A DNA stretch of 53,149 nucleotides, taken from Legionella shakespearei DSM 23087. Lineage in GTDB: Bacteria > Pseudomonadota > Gammaproteobacteria > Legionellales > Legionellaceae. Below are positions 35,065-44,469 of this stretch, piece after piece. Both the position numbers and the translations under genes were made by a program. The notes under the pieces were generated by a model. The model made no database searches. It was not told where the DNA came from and worked only from the letters and a program-made list of their open reading frames with translations. The number at the start of each line of letters is the position of its first letter. Position 1 is the stretch's first letter. The DNA is taken from assembly GCF_000373765.1 (NCBI RefSeq), contig NZ_KB892434.1:1175-54323 (forward strand), in the 5' to 3' direction.

Positions 35065-36372
35065 ATGAATAAAGAATACCCATTAGGGTTCTCAGAAACA
35101 TATTTCTGTTTGGTTCACGAATTAAATTTAGACAACAGTAATACAGCTTCCTTAGTTGAAATAGAAGGGAACCTTGACGTTGAAGTGTTTAAACAAGCTT
35201 TATATCACGTCTATGCAAGAAATCCTGCATTAAGATCTCGCTATGAAAAGGATACTGAAACATACCAATATTTTTTTCAATTTGATATTGAATTTGATGA
35301 GATAGAAATAACAATAACAGACGTCGATGTACTCAACCTGTCATCAGGCATTGCTGCATTGGAAGACTGCATCAGAACATTATATAAACCGCGAGGCTCA
35401 CTTTGGCGAGTCAATTTATTACGTTCTACAGGAGAAAAACCTGTCCATTATCTGGTATTAGGCTTCCATCATGCCATCATTGATGGGATATCTGTATTGA
35501 ATGTAGTTAAAAGTATAATCAACTATTATCATGCCTTAGCAACTCAAAAGACAGTTAATTCAAAAAGTTTAAAGATCAGCCCTTCTGCGAGCGTGTTAAT
35601 TAATGAGAAAAAGAATTACGCCCAGCATTGCCAAAACCAGGAGATTCTTTTCAGGAAATACGGAAAGGTTAAAGAACTCGCGTATGAAAAAAAGGTTCTG
35701 CCAACGGAAACCAAAACCCGCATAATACTTTGTGATTTTACCAAGGATATTCTGGATAAGACAGTCGCATTTGCAAAGTTGCATGGTGTTACAATAACTT
35801 CAGTTTTAATTGCCAGCCTGCTCAGAGCAACATACGTAGTCACTGGACAGGAAGAAACATTCCTACAAATCCCGGTCAATTTAAGAAAGCAGATGCAGCC
35901 AGAATTATCCGATGAGATCATTGGCTGTTATGAAAATGGTGTAAAAGTTCTTATGAAGTCTATTGGCGAATATAACAGTCTTGAGCGGTTGGCTCAGGAT
36001 TACCAAGGCCAGTTTACGGAAAATTTTAAGATGTTTTATATCCCTTCAGATGATTACCCAGCCAAAAAGTTATACCAACTATTCAGATCGTCGGCCGTTT
36101 GGGAGCGTGACCGATTTCTTTTGGGCCTTGTGGTCAGCAACTGGGGTAGGGTGCCTCTTAATGAGAAGCCCCAAATGTTAAAAATAAATGCAATTCATCG
36201 TGCCACGGGAAGGCAATTTGGAGATTCGCCTTTCTGCTTTCATATTGCAACCATCAATGATGAGCTCCAGGGCGCATTTAATTATGCTGAACCCTATATG
36301 AGCCAACAAAGAATGACAGATATTATTCAGGTATTTCGAACCCTGTTAATCAATGTTGGAAAGTCCTGGTAA
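35065..36372 (+). CDS. Condensation-domain-like acyltransferase (435 aa)
   Basis: One stand-alone condensation/acyltransferase domain. The catalytic HHxxxDG motif is intact as HHAIIDG at residues 135-141. The DFTKDILDKTVAFAKLHGVT region and QIPVNLRKQM are typical of the second half in PapA/NRPS condensation enzymes. It likely joins an acyl thioester to an amine or alcohol. ATG at 35065 with AGGGG nine bases before it is chosen over ATG at 35047. Its 3' end overlaps the convergent reductase gene by 46 bases. Confidence 0.82.
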   Translation: MNKEYPLGFSETYFCLVHELNLDNSNTASLVEIEGNLDVEVFKQALYHVYARNPALRSRYEKDTETYQYFFQFDIEFDEIEITITDVDVLNLSSGIAALEDCIRTLYKPRGSLWRVNLLRSTGEKPVHYLVLGFHHAIIDGISVLNVVKSIINYYHALATQKTVNSKSLKISPSASVLINEKKNYAQHCQNQEILFRKYGKVKELAYEKKVLPTETKTRIILCDFTKDILDKTVAFAKLHGVTITSVLIASLLRATYVVTGQEETFLQIPVNLRKQMQPELSDEIIGCYENGVKVLMKSIGEYNSLERLAQDYQGQFTENFKMFYIPSDDYPAKKLYQLFRSSAVWERDRFLLGLVVSNWGRVPLNEKPQMLKINAIHRATGRQFGDSPFCFHIATINDELQGAFNYAEPYMSQQRMTDIIQVFRTLLINVGKSW

Positions 36373-39300
36373 TTGCATTTTATATCATCGATACATTTTA
36401 GAATAAACGCCTCATGTAAATGCGGTATCTTAAGCGGCGGGTTTATTGTTTTAATTAAATGCTTGAAATTATTACAGTCGGATGCTACATAATCGGAATA
36501 AAAAGGATGGGTCAAGGCATGGAGTAATGCAATAATGGAATCCTGCTGTGTCGCATTATCCAATTGATGTAATTTTAACGTAAAGTCTTTCAGCCATTGT
36601 TGGTAATCAGAAATTTTTTGTACCGGATAACCTGCTTTGATAATCCAGTCAACAAATGAATCCAGAGAATTACCATCATTCACATGATAATTGTGCATGG
36701 TGTAAGTATGGCATTCATGATGATAAGAGGAGCCCACAGCAACAATACATAACGAAGCGATGTCAACCGGCAAACCATCATAATGACCGGGTTTGTCTTT
36801 ATTAGTGTAAAAAGACTCTGGAGCCAGGCCAGTGGCCAATATGCTGTAAAGCAATCGGGTAAAAAAGTCACGAGTATTAATCTGTCCCTGATAAATTTGG
36901 TGAGCCAACATCATATTATTTCTGAAAATATTAATTGTCAGCCCCGATTGATCATGGGCATCATGCAATAATCGCTCGCTTGCCCATTTGCTGGCGGCAT
37001 ATCCTGCAGCATACCCTTCTTGTAGTGAAATTTCCTGTTTTAGAGGGGAATTTTCATTGATGCTTTGCGGATTTTCCAAATGCAGTTCTATTGATCCGGA
37101 AGAAATATAATCAATGGGTTTTTTCGTATGTGTTAAGGCAAGGCGAATCACTTCCAATGTTCCAAGCACATTGGGAGCGAATAAATCTTCATAAGATAAA
37201 ATATGTGAAACCAATGCTGCAGCATGAACAATGCGATCAACCTGTTCAGCTAAATGTTGATATTCCGCGGCACGCAGTCCAAAATTGACAGCGGAAATAT
37301 CACCAGCCAAAACTTCCAGTGTCTCTTTTTTAAGGGCAAGATATTCCTCTTCAAGACGCTTGTCATTTCCTGTAAATACGTCATCCAGGCGTTTTTGAGC
37401 CTCCTCATGGCTTGGTGCACGGATTAAACAAATCAATTTTCCTCCGGTAGCTGCCAATGTTTTAAGCCAGTCCAGACAGATAAAACGCCCCAAATAGCCA
37501 TTTGCCCCTGTTAATAAGACAGTTTTGGTATTTTGGGTAAACGGTTTTGTTTTTGCTTGTTCAATAAACTCTGTTCCTAACAATTTTTGTAAATTCAAAT
37601 GTTCCGTTTTCAGATTTTTTGCATTAGCTCCATGAACATTTGCAAAGGACAAACAATTCTCTTCCTCGTCATTCAAGGCGCTAATAATGTCATCAGTCCA
37701 GCGGTTGATACTGGCGTTGGGGCTTAACAGGCTATCTACAGCTAATTGGATGCCGAACTGTTCTTTTATCGCCATAGATAGGGCAATGGCATTTAAAGAA
37801 TCGCCACCTAATTGTGCATAAGTCAGCTCTTTTGAAGAATCGATTTCTTCACTGTTTAAATTTATTTTGATTAATTCAAGCAAGTGATCCAGCACCTCTT
37901 GCCTTGAATTAAAGCTTTTTTTGCTCGTCAGGTCTTGTTGCTGTATTGATTTTTGATATAAGTCGTCAAGACGTGCCCCATACTTTTCTTTTAACACCTT
38001 TCTCAGGCGCTTATGTAAAGGAGACAGCAACCCATTGTTTTCACTAAATGGCTCCATTTCTAAAATAAAATCTTTGGGTAGCTCAAATGCTTTAAGGTTC
38101 TCCTGATGAGCCACTCGTTGTAATTCAGATTTAATAAGCTGTTTCAATTGCAGCACATCAAAATCATCTCCGAGCAGTTCCCGGGCGACCGATAATTCAG
38201 GAACTATCACCGCTAACAGGTAGGAATAACTTGAATTACCATAACAATAAACCTGATGAATGACACGACTGTGTGTTTCAAACAGATTCGCCAGTCGATC
38301 TAAAGCAACAAACTCTCCCTGCGTTAATTTGATCACGTTTTTTAATCGGTCAATCACAATGACCTTATCATTTCCCTGATCTTCTACTATATCACCGGTA
38401 AAAATAAATCCTTCGGCGTCGGCAAGATGTTTAGTCGCATCAGGTTGTTTATAATATTGTGTTGTTGCTGCGGTTACTTTTACACACAGTTCTCCACGAG
38501 GCCAGGGTTTATCTGTACTAAAATATCCAAGCTCAGGTACATCACGCAATTTATAGTCTCTGACAGTTGCCCTGTTAATTCTCTCATTGATCGTAATAAT
38601 GCCATTGGCTTCTGTGCATCCATAACTGAGAACAAAGCAGGCATCAAAACACTCGGCCATAAATTTACTTACTTCAGCCGTAATGGGGGCACTGCCCGTT
38701 TCGAGTAAAACAAGACGGTCTCCCAGAAAGGTGCTACCGATTTCCTGTTTCACTTGCTCCTTGACGAGTTCAATATTTTCCTGCCCCTTTTTAATCCTTT
38801 GATTTATCTGATTTTGATAATAGGTATAGATAAACTCATAAAAGCGCGGGAATACAGAAATGAAGGTAGGGCGAACTAACCTGATGTCCTCATAAACGGA
38901 AAATATATCATGATTGCATGGAAAGTAGGCGATCCCTCCCCTGATAAAAATTGTTTCCAGTATGCGTCTTCCACCCAGGTGATACAGTGGTACGATGAGC
39001 AAAGTAATGACAGGAAATGGATAAAAGGCAGTTTGCCATAATTGCTTTTCATGAAACTCGGTGCGCAGAACTCCTTTCGGTAAACCCGTACTGCCTGAAG
39101 TATACAAAATAGAAGTGATCCGTTGTTCCACACTGCTATCAAAAGGCAGAAATTGCCACTCTTCATCTCTTCCTGATGCTAACAACTGATGCAGGCTGAC
39201 AAGGACGGGAGAGGCCGGATTTTCTTTTAATATGTTTTGGGCTGACTCATAGCTTAAATAATCCTCAGTAACACGCTGATCGTAGTTGATAAGTACAATG

Positions 39301-39872
39301 TATTTTATCGTTTTATTTTGATTGGCAAGTTTTACAACCTGCGGCAAATCCTTAGGGGTAGTGACGACAACCTTGGGATTAATTTCCTGAATAATTTCAG
39401 ATGAATACTTCAGGTTGCTGCAAGGAGGCAAAGGCACAATGGTTACGTGATTATAAATTAAACTATAGTCTACGATTACTGCGTCGATACCTGTAGTACC
39501 GATACAACATACAAAATCATCTGCTTCAAGAGGTACAATAGCCCCGGATTTCCATACATTAGCCAATTGTTTAATTAGCGCATGTAAATCAGCATAACTT
39601 ATACCTTTAAAACGCGGGAGATAATGTCTTGAAGTCTGGCCTGTTTTTTTATCAACGACAAGCTCATATTCACGTTCAGCTAATGCCTGCCTGTCACCAT
39701 AACAATCAAAAACACAGGCAATAATATGAGCCAGGCTCATATCAGGCGCTTTGAGCCGGTTATTGAGTTCAGGATTTAATAGTAACTGGGTAAGCTCAGG
39801 CTCTTTTTTAATTATTTCTTTTATTCTTCTTCTGCCTAACTCTTCATCAGTCTCTTTTCTTACATTTGCCAT
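36327..39872 (-). CDS. Carboxylic acid reductase-like A-T-R enzyme (1181 aa)
   Basis: Three domains in order. The adenylation domain (about 1-640) has the phosphate-binding loop YTSGSTGLPKG near 257-267, FTGDIVED and IDRLKNVIKLTQGE. The carrier domain (about 650-730) has the phosphopantetheine Ser near residue 692 in LGGDSLNAIAL. The thioester-reductase domain (about 780-1181) has the NADPH motif TGANGYLG at 788-795 and catalytic Tyr958-xxx-Lys962. Length and the opening segment (EELGRRRIKEIIKKEPEL) match actinobacterial-type carboxylic acid reductases, which convert acids to aldehydes with ATP and NADPH. GGAAGG lies five bases before the ATG. A carrier-protein-activating transferase is not in the window. 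Confidence 0.88.
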   Translation of the reverse strand: MANVRKETDEELGRRRIKEIIKKEPELTQLLLNPELNNRLKAPDMSLAHIIACVFDCYGDRQALAEREYELVVDKKTGQTSRHYLPRFKGISYADLHALIKQLANVWKSGAIVPLEADDFVCCIGTTGIDAVIVDYSLIYNHVTIVPLPPCSNLKYSSEIIQEINPKVVVTTPKDLPQVVKLANQNKTIKYIVLINYDQRVTEDYLSYESAQNILKENPASPVLVSLHQLLASGRDEEWQFLPFDSSVEQRITSILYTSGSTGLPKGVLRTEFHEKQLWQTAFYPFPVITLLIVPLYHLGGRRILETIFIRGGIAYFPCNHDIFSVYEDIRLVRPTFISVFPRFYEFIYTYYQNQINQRIKKGQENIELVKEQVKQEIGSTFLGDRLVLLETGSAPITAEVSKFMAECFDACFVLSYGCTEANGIITINERINRATVRDYKLRDVPELGYFSTDKPWPRGELCVKVTAATTQYYKQPDATKHLADAEGFIFTGDIVEDQGNDKVIVIDRLKNVIKLTQGEFVALDRLANLFETHSRVIHQVYCYGNSSYSYLLAVIVPELSVARELLGDDFDVLQLKQLIKSELQRVAHQENLKAFELPKDFILEMEPFSENNGLLSPLHKRLRKVLKEKYGARLDDLYQKSIQQQDLTSKKSFNSRQEVLDHLLELIKINLNSEEIDSSKELTYAQLGGDSLNAIALSMAIKEQFGIQLAVDSLLSPNASINRWTDDIISALNDEEENCLSFANVHGANAKNLKTEHLNLQKLLGTEFIEQAKTKPFTQNTKTVLLTGANGYLGRFICLDWLKTLAATGGKLICLIRAPSHEEAQKRLDDVFTGNDKRLEEEYLALKKETLEVLAGDISAVNFGLRAAEYQHLAEQVDRIVHAAALVSHILSYEDLFAPNVLGTLEVIRLALTHTKKPIDYISSGSIELHLENPQSINENSPLKQEISLQEGYAAGYAASKWASERLLHDAHDQSGLTINIFRNNMMLAHQIYQGQINTRDFFTRLLYSILATGLAPESFYTNKDKPGHYDGLPVDIASLCIVAVGSSYHHECHTYTMHNYHVNDGNSLDSFVDWIIKAGYPVQKISDYQQWLKDFTLKLHQLDNATQQDSIIALLHALTHPFYSDYVASDCNNFKHLIKTINPPLKIPHLHEAFILKCIDDIKCNYQDFPTLINRVRNT

Positions 39873-40017
39873 GGATACCTTCCAATGATTTATCTACCTG
39901 CTTAATAATAATTATATACACAGATCATAATTTCCATGGGGGAAGTGAACACTTTATTATGGTATAGTTTTTGAAACATGTATTAACCTTGAGTATCACT
40001 TATATAAAGGGAGAGCG

Positions 40018-41082
40018 ATGCACCATCATAAAAAGCAAGCCTCATCAAAGGCAGGCTTATTACCAGGGACAGCGGTCTATGTGGGAGAAAATCCACCACA
40101 GCCTACGCGAGTTAATGTCCATATTTACGACGCTAAAAATTATAAAGTGTTAACAGAGCTTAATTTTAAAGCCATCAATGAGGCTTTAAGTCAGGGCATG
40201 CATGTATGGATTGATGTTTATGGTTTGGCAGATACGGATAAAATCACTAAATTATGCCTGGAATATAAGATTCATCCACTGGTTATTGAAGATTTGCTTA
40301 ATACGCGGCAACGACCCAAACTGGATGTCATTGATGATTATCTGTTTATTGTTTTTAAACTGCTGGAATCACCCTCTGATTGTTTAAGCTACAGTTCGGA
40401 ACAATTTAGTTTAATCATAAAACATAATATACTCATTACATTCAGGGAGTCTGATAAGTATGACCTATCCTCCCTTTATAAACGGCTTAGCGCAGAGCAT
40501 TCCCTGGTTCGTGAACACAGCAGTGATTATCTGACTTATCTGGTCATGGATTATATCATTGATGATTATTTTAATTTCGTTGAAACCACGGCTAACTTAC
40601 TGGAAGAAATAGAAGATAAGTTAATTAATAAACCCGAAAGTATTGAATTACAATCACTGTACTCGATCAAAAGACGCACTATGACCTTAAGAAAAACCAT
40701 ATCCCCATTACGTGATATTGTCCATTTGTTATTGCTCGATGATGGTGGCCTTATCAATAATCGCTATAACCTTTATTTCCGCGATTTACATGATCATTGC
40801 CTGCGTCTGGTGGAGTCTATTGATCTGCACCGGGAAATGACTGCCAGCATGCTGGATATTTATCTATCCACCATCAATAACCGCATGAGCGAAACCATGA
40901 AAATTCTGACTTTGTTCGCCAGCATTTTTATTCCCTTAACCTTCATTGCCGGGGTTTATGGGATGAATTTTAAATTTATGCCTGAACTCAATTGGCGTTA
41001 TGGTTATCCGATAGTTTTGACGGGTATGATTCTGCTGGTGGTTCTGATGTTGTATTATTTCAAGCGTAAAAAACTGTTTTAG
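40018..41082 (+). CDS. corA: CorA-type magnesium/cobalt transporter
   Basis: 354 residues. A large acidic cytoplasmic N-terminal domain precedes two C-terminal membrane helices, with the selectivity motif YGMNF at the end of the first (about 318-322). A basic tail, KRKKLF, follows the second. Functions as a homopentameric Mg2+ channel in the inner membrane. The ATG has GGGAGAG immediately upstream. Monocistronic; a family C element follows. Confidence 0.95.
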   Translation: MHHHKKQASSKAGLLPGTAVYVGENPPQPTRVNVHIYDAKNYKVLTELNFKAINEALSQGMHVWIDVYGLADTDKITKLCLEYKIHPLVIEDLLNTRQRPKLDVIDDYLFIVFKLLESPSDCLSYSSEQFSLIIKHNILITFRESDKYDLSSLYKRLSAEHSLVREHSSDYLTYLVMDYIIDDYFNFVETTANLLEEIEDKLINKPESIELQSLYSIKRRTMTLRKTISPLRDIVHLLLLDDGGLINNRYNLYFRDLHDHCLRLVESIDLHREMTASMLDIYLSTINNRMSETMKILTLFASIFIPLTFIAGVYGMNFKFMPELNWRYGYPIVLTGMILLVVLMLYYFKRKKLF

Positions 41083-41086
41083 ATGT

Positions 41087-41152
41087 GTAGCCCGGTCTGC
41101 TTGCAGCCGGGATCGAAGTGGCACTATCCCGGCTGCAAGCAGGCCGGGCTAC
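41087..41152. repeat. Family C two-hairpin repeat
   Basis: Left stem gtagcccggtctgcttgcag.., spacer gatcgaagtggcacta, right stem cccggctgcaagcaggccgg then gctac. It lies between convergent genes. Confidence 0.92.
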
Positions 41153-41166
41153 AGAACCTGCACATC

Positions 41167-42990
41167 TTAACCAGGGCCGCCTCCAAAGCCGAGCTCTTCG
41201 ACAATCACCTGTTCTTTTTTAACTGCAGCTACCCCACGCCTGCGGGTTGTAAATAAACTTTCTGCGCTGTGAGAAGGCAAAACAATCACAGGGCTTGGCT
41301 TTCTCCTTGTAATCAGTTGCTCTGCAGAGCTCTCACTATCCTCATCCGGCAGTTCCTCAATCACCGGTTTCGACCTTCTGTCCGAAAGTAATTGGGCGAT
41401 AGAAATCATAGCGTTATCATTTGATGCAGCCCTCTTGGTAATGACCTCTTCCACACCAACATGAGGTGTATTGTCAACCTGCTCAGGCAAAGGAATAATA
41501 GGTCTCTCACCGTGCAAAATCAGCGCATTGTTATCTGTTACCAGCACCACGTCACATTTAATATTATGGCGTTCAAACCAACGTTTCATCGCTTCTGCAA
41601 AATCCCAAAAATCCTTTTCCTGAGTCAGCATTAAAACGATCCGGGTCAGTTTTTTGGGAATACCGAACTTAATGTTTAACGCGGTAGCAACGCTTTTAGG
41701 AGCCCAGGCCAAAGCCGCAGCAGTCTTGGTTTTTCCAACTGACTGAACAAATTCAACTGCCGAAATTCCACCTTGTCTTATTTTAGGCCAATACATGTTC
41801 ACTATGGGATCATTAATTAAGCCATCAGAACCCTGAAATATAGGGGGTAAAACCCATTGACTGGCTTCGTTCATTACCCTCTTAATCAAACCAGGCATGT
41901 TTTTATTTTCACGTTCCAAATCGTTGTTTAACAATCGGGTACCCAATTGCAGCGTAGGGGATAATGGGATTAATGGAGGAGCACCTTTTTCCGGTTTGAA
42001 ATCAATAGGTACCCGTTTCACCAAACCGGAAAAAATGACATCGGCAATGAAGCGACAAATCCGTTCATAAATATTTAAGGGATCTGCAGGCAAAGTTGCA
42101 TCCTTATCCTCCACCAGGGGAATTGTCATGTGTGCTGCCAGATTGACGTGCATTAAAAGCAATAAATGGCGCATGGTTCTGTGATATAGAAATGGCGGTA
42201 TTCCAGTCGTTGCTTCCAGCAAATAATCCATAAGCATGGTTGACGCTTCAAAACCCAAGCCTAGGGCTAAAACAGACTCCTGCATCATTGCCTTATGCCG
42301 TTCGCAGCGTTCTGGAGTTGCCAGTCTGGTGATGTAGCGACCATTAAAATAGACTCTTAATACCTGCGAGGCGGGCATACCCACATAAGGAATATAACTA
42401 ATCGCAGAAGTCAAAGCATCGTTAGCCATCAGGATTAGAGGCTCTCTTCCCATACCTTTTAATTTGCGCTTGTAGTTGCAATCAAGCTCTGAACACAAAG
42501 AGTGCGGGAGTTCGGTTTTGTTTGAATTAAAAGCGGCAGGCCCTACAGCGTCCAGAATAGTGATGCGGACAAAGGATTGAGTTCCCTGACGCAGGGTATA
42601 TGCCTTGACTCCATAATTGACCAGGGTCAATGCCGATAAAAAAGCGGAATAAGGGGCAAGCCATGGATCTTCTTCATGCCCTTCACGGAAATAACCCTGA
42701 ACAGTGTTATTCGCATAATTCAAAGCGAGCAAGGGTAATACATCATTGACGACGATGTATGCCATTCCACTCACCACCTTGCGGGCTTCCGGATTATTAA
42801 TCAAGGTAGGAACAGCTTTACGTAAAGCCAATCCTTGCTCTAACAACTGGAAGGTTGTATTTGCCGTGTACGTCACAGCTCCTACAGTTATCCTGGAAAG
42901 GGATGCGTTATTCCAAAGCCATTTGGCTCCAGTCTTGACGCCACTACCAAAAGAACTCACTCCATCTACAACTGATGACCACCAACTCAT
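41167..42990 (-). CDS. Large hypothetical membrane-associated protein (607 aa)
   Basis: No family recognised. The first 330 residues contain several hydrophobic, helix-rich segments (for example GMAYIVVNDVLPLLALNYA around 95-113 and ALGLGFEASTMLMDYLL around 245) that could be membrane-inserting. Residues 330-500 are soluble. The C-terminal 100 are charged and low-complexity, with repeated Arg/Glu/Ser tracts and a glycine-rich end. AAGGAG precedes the ATG. Combined features resemble a Legionella effector that reaches host membranes (inference only). Confidence 0.75.
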   Translation of the reverse strand: MSWWSSVVDGVSSFGSGVKTGAKWLWNNASLSRITVGAVTYTANTTFQLLEQGLALRKAVPTLINNPEARKVVSGMAYIVVNDVLPLLALNYANNTVQGYFREGHEEDPWLAPYSAFLSALTLVNYGVKAYTLRQGTQSFVRITILDAVGPAAFNSNKTELPHSLCSELDCNYKRKLKGMGREPLILMANDALTSAISYIPYVGMPASQVLRVYFNGRYITRLATPERCERHKAMMQESVLALGLGFEASTMLMDYLLEATTGIPPFLYHRTMRHLLLLMHVNLAAHMTIPLVEDKDATLPADPLNIYERICRFIADVIFSGLVKRVPIDFKPEKGAPPLIPLSPTLQLGTRLLNNDLERENKNMPGLIKRVMNEASQWVLPPIFQGSDGLINDPIVNMYWPKIRQGGISAVEFVQSVGKTKTAAALAWAPKSVATALNIKFGIPKKLTRIVLMLTQEKDFWDFAEAMKRWFERHNIKCDVVLVTDNNALILHGERPIIPLPEQVDNTPHVGVEEVITKRAASNDNAMISIAQLLSDRRSKPVIEELPDEDSESSAEQLITRRKPSPVIVLPSHSAESLFTTRRRGVAAVKKEQVIVEELGFGGGPG

Positions 42991-43019
42991 AATGCACTCC
43001 TTGCAACAGCGGGAATTTC

Positions 43020-43049
43020 ATTCTATGGGTAAAAAAATACAAATGCCAG
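43020..43049 (-). promoter_or_regulatory. Promoter candidate for the gene at 41167
   Basis: On the minus strand CTGGCA (complement of 43044-43049), 18-base spacer, TAGAAT (complement of 43020-43025). Confidence 0.35.
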
Positions 43050-43097
43050 TGTTTTAATTGGACTTTTTGCAGATAGAGGGGGCAGAGGAATTTACCC

Positions 43098-43136
43098 GGA
43101 TTCGGGGAGAAGTTGCTCCGGAATAGCACAGTGCGT
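43098..43136 (+). repeat. 39-bp repeat, copy 1
   Basis: ggattcggggagaagttgct through gcacagtgcgt. It matches 50862-50900 with one difference (caca/cgca). It runs directly into a family B element. Confidence 0.8.
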
Positions 43137-43214
43137 AGCCCGTATTAGGCGATAGCCGTAATACGGGGACAGAAGCACTCCGATCCCGTATTACGCTTCG
43201 CTAATACGGGCTAC
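43135..43214. repeat. Family B two-hairpin repeat
   Basis: Left stem gtagcccgtattaggcgata..., spacer gacagaagcactccgat, right stem cccgtattacgcttcgctaa then tacgggctac. The two stems use different inner loops (gcgatagc and gcttcgc). Confidence 0.9.
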
Positions 43215-43225
43215 AGTCACTACAA

Positions 43226-43861
43226 TTACGGCAAATTTTTGTCTTTATACTCGCAGAGATCGCGAATGAGGCATGTGCTGCATTTAGGATTGCGGGCGGT
43301 GCAGACATAACGCCCATGCAGAATTAACCAGTGATGCGCATCCTGCAAAAATTCGGGCTCAATATTTTTTAATAATCCCAACTCGACTGCCAGAGGCGTT
43401 TTTCCCGGGGCAATGCCCGTACGGTTCGCTACTCTGAATATATGAGTGTCCACAGCCATGGTCGGCTGGCCAAAAGCTGTATTTAATACTACATTCGCTG
43501 TTTTACGCCCTACTCCTGGCAAAGCTTCCAGGGCTTCCCGCTGATTGGGCACCTCACCTTGATACCGTTCTAACAGCAATTCACAGGTTTTAAGAATATT
43601 TTGCGCTTTGCTGTTATATAAACCTATTGATTTAATATAATTTTTTAATCCTTCCAATCCCAAATCAAGTACAGCCTGAGGAGTATTGGCTACCGGATAT
43701 AATTTCGCCGTGGCTTTATTCACACTTACATCGGTTGCCTGAGCCGAAAGTATTACTGCAATCAATAACTCAAAGGGAGAGTTATAAACCAGCTCCGTTG
43801 TGGGATGGGGATTTTGTTGGCGAAAACGGGAAAAAATTTCATGACGCTTTTGTTTGTTCAT
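43226..43861 (-). CDS. nth: Endonuclease III
   Basis: 211 residues. The helix-hairpin-helix segment [11 protein letters not shown] has catalytic Lys120, and Asp138 lies in VDTHIFR; both are at the same numbers as in E. coli Nth. The 4Fe-4S cluster Cys pattern C-x6-C-x2-C-x5-C is at the C-terminus. It removes oxidised pyrimidines in base excision repair. It overlaps the ferredoxin-like gene by four bases (ATGA). Confidence 0.97.
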   Translation of the reverse strand: MNKQKRHEIFSRFRQQNPHPTTELVYNSPFELLIAVILSAQATDVSVNKATAKLYPVANTPQAVLDLGLEGLKNYIKSIGLYNSKAQNILKTCELLLERYQGEVPNQREALEALPGVGRKTANVVLNTAFGQPTMAVDTHIFRVANRTGIAPGKTPLAVELGLLKNIEPEFLQDAHHWLILHGRYVCTARNPKCSTCLIRDLCEYKDKNLP

Positions 43862-44469
43862 TTATTCTGTTTCGCTTTAACTCGAGCCAATGCCTGTTGG
43901 ATGTAATCCTGCTTGGCTTGAACATCCTCTGTGTGGCCATCGCTGTCACGGGTTAATTGGCGTTTTTCACGGTAAATCTGCTGCTTTTCATGTTCTTCAC
44001 GCAACAGACGGGCTTGTTTTGCCATAAACCGTGCACGCGCTGTATCTTTTTGATATAGAGGTTCTGGCAGAGTAACCATTTCAATACAATCGACAGGACA
44101 AGGTTCAACGCATAAGCCACAGCCAGTACATTCATGGCTTATTACCGCATGCATTAACTTGCCACTACCCAGGATAGCATCCACTGGACATGCTTTAATG
44201 CATTTGGTGCAACCTATACACTCAGCCTCACGAATTAATGCCACAGAAGGCTCTCGAGTATTTTCTAAAGCTTCTGACAGATAAGGTGAAGCATCTACAT
44301 GCAACAAGGCAGCCAGTGCCTTCACCGTGGCAACGCCGCCAGGTGGGCATTTATTAATCGGGGCAACACCCTGAACCAAAGCCTCCGCATAAGGCAAACA
44401 TCCAGCATAATTGCATTCGCCGCATTGCGTTTGCGGCAAGACGGCATCAATTTCTTTTACAGTAGCCAT
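43858..44469 (-). CDS. rnfB: RnfB/RsxB-like ferredoxin without membrane anchor
   Basis: 203 residues. The N-terminal 4Fe-4S domain uses Cys16, Cys19, Cys24 and Cys41 (CGECNYAGC), and two further 4Fe-4S motifs follow ([24 protein letters not shown]). A charged helical tail ends the protein. The usual N-terminal membrane helix of RnfB is missing, and no other rnf genes are adjacent. In E. coli rsx genes precede nth, so only this pairing remains here. Likely an electron carrier. Overlap or adjacency with both neighbours suggests one operon. Confidence 0.85.
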   Translation of the reverse strand: MATVKEIDAVLPQTQCGECNYAGCLPYAEALVQGVAPINKCPPGGVATVKALAALLHVDASPYLSEALENTREPSVALIREAECIGCTKCIKACPVDAILGSGKLMHAVISHECTGCGLCVEPCPVDCIEMVTLPEPLYQKDTARARFMAKQARLLREEHEKQQIYREKRQLTRDSDGHTEDVQAKQDYIQQALARVKAKQNK

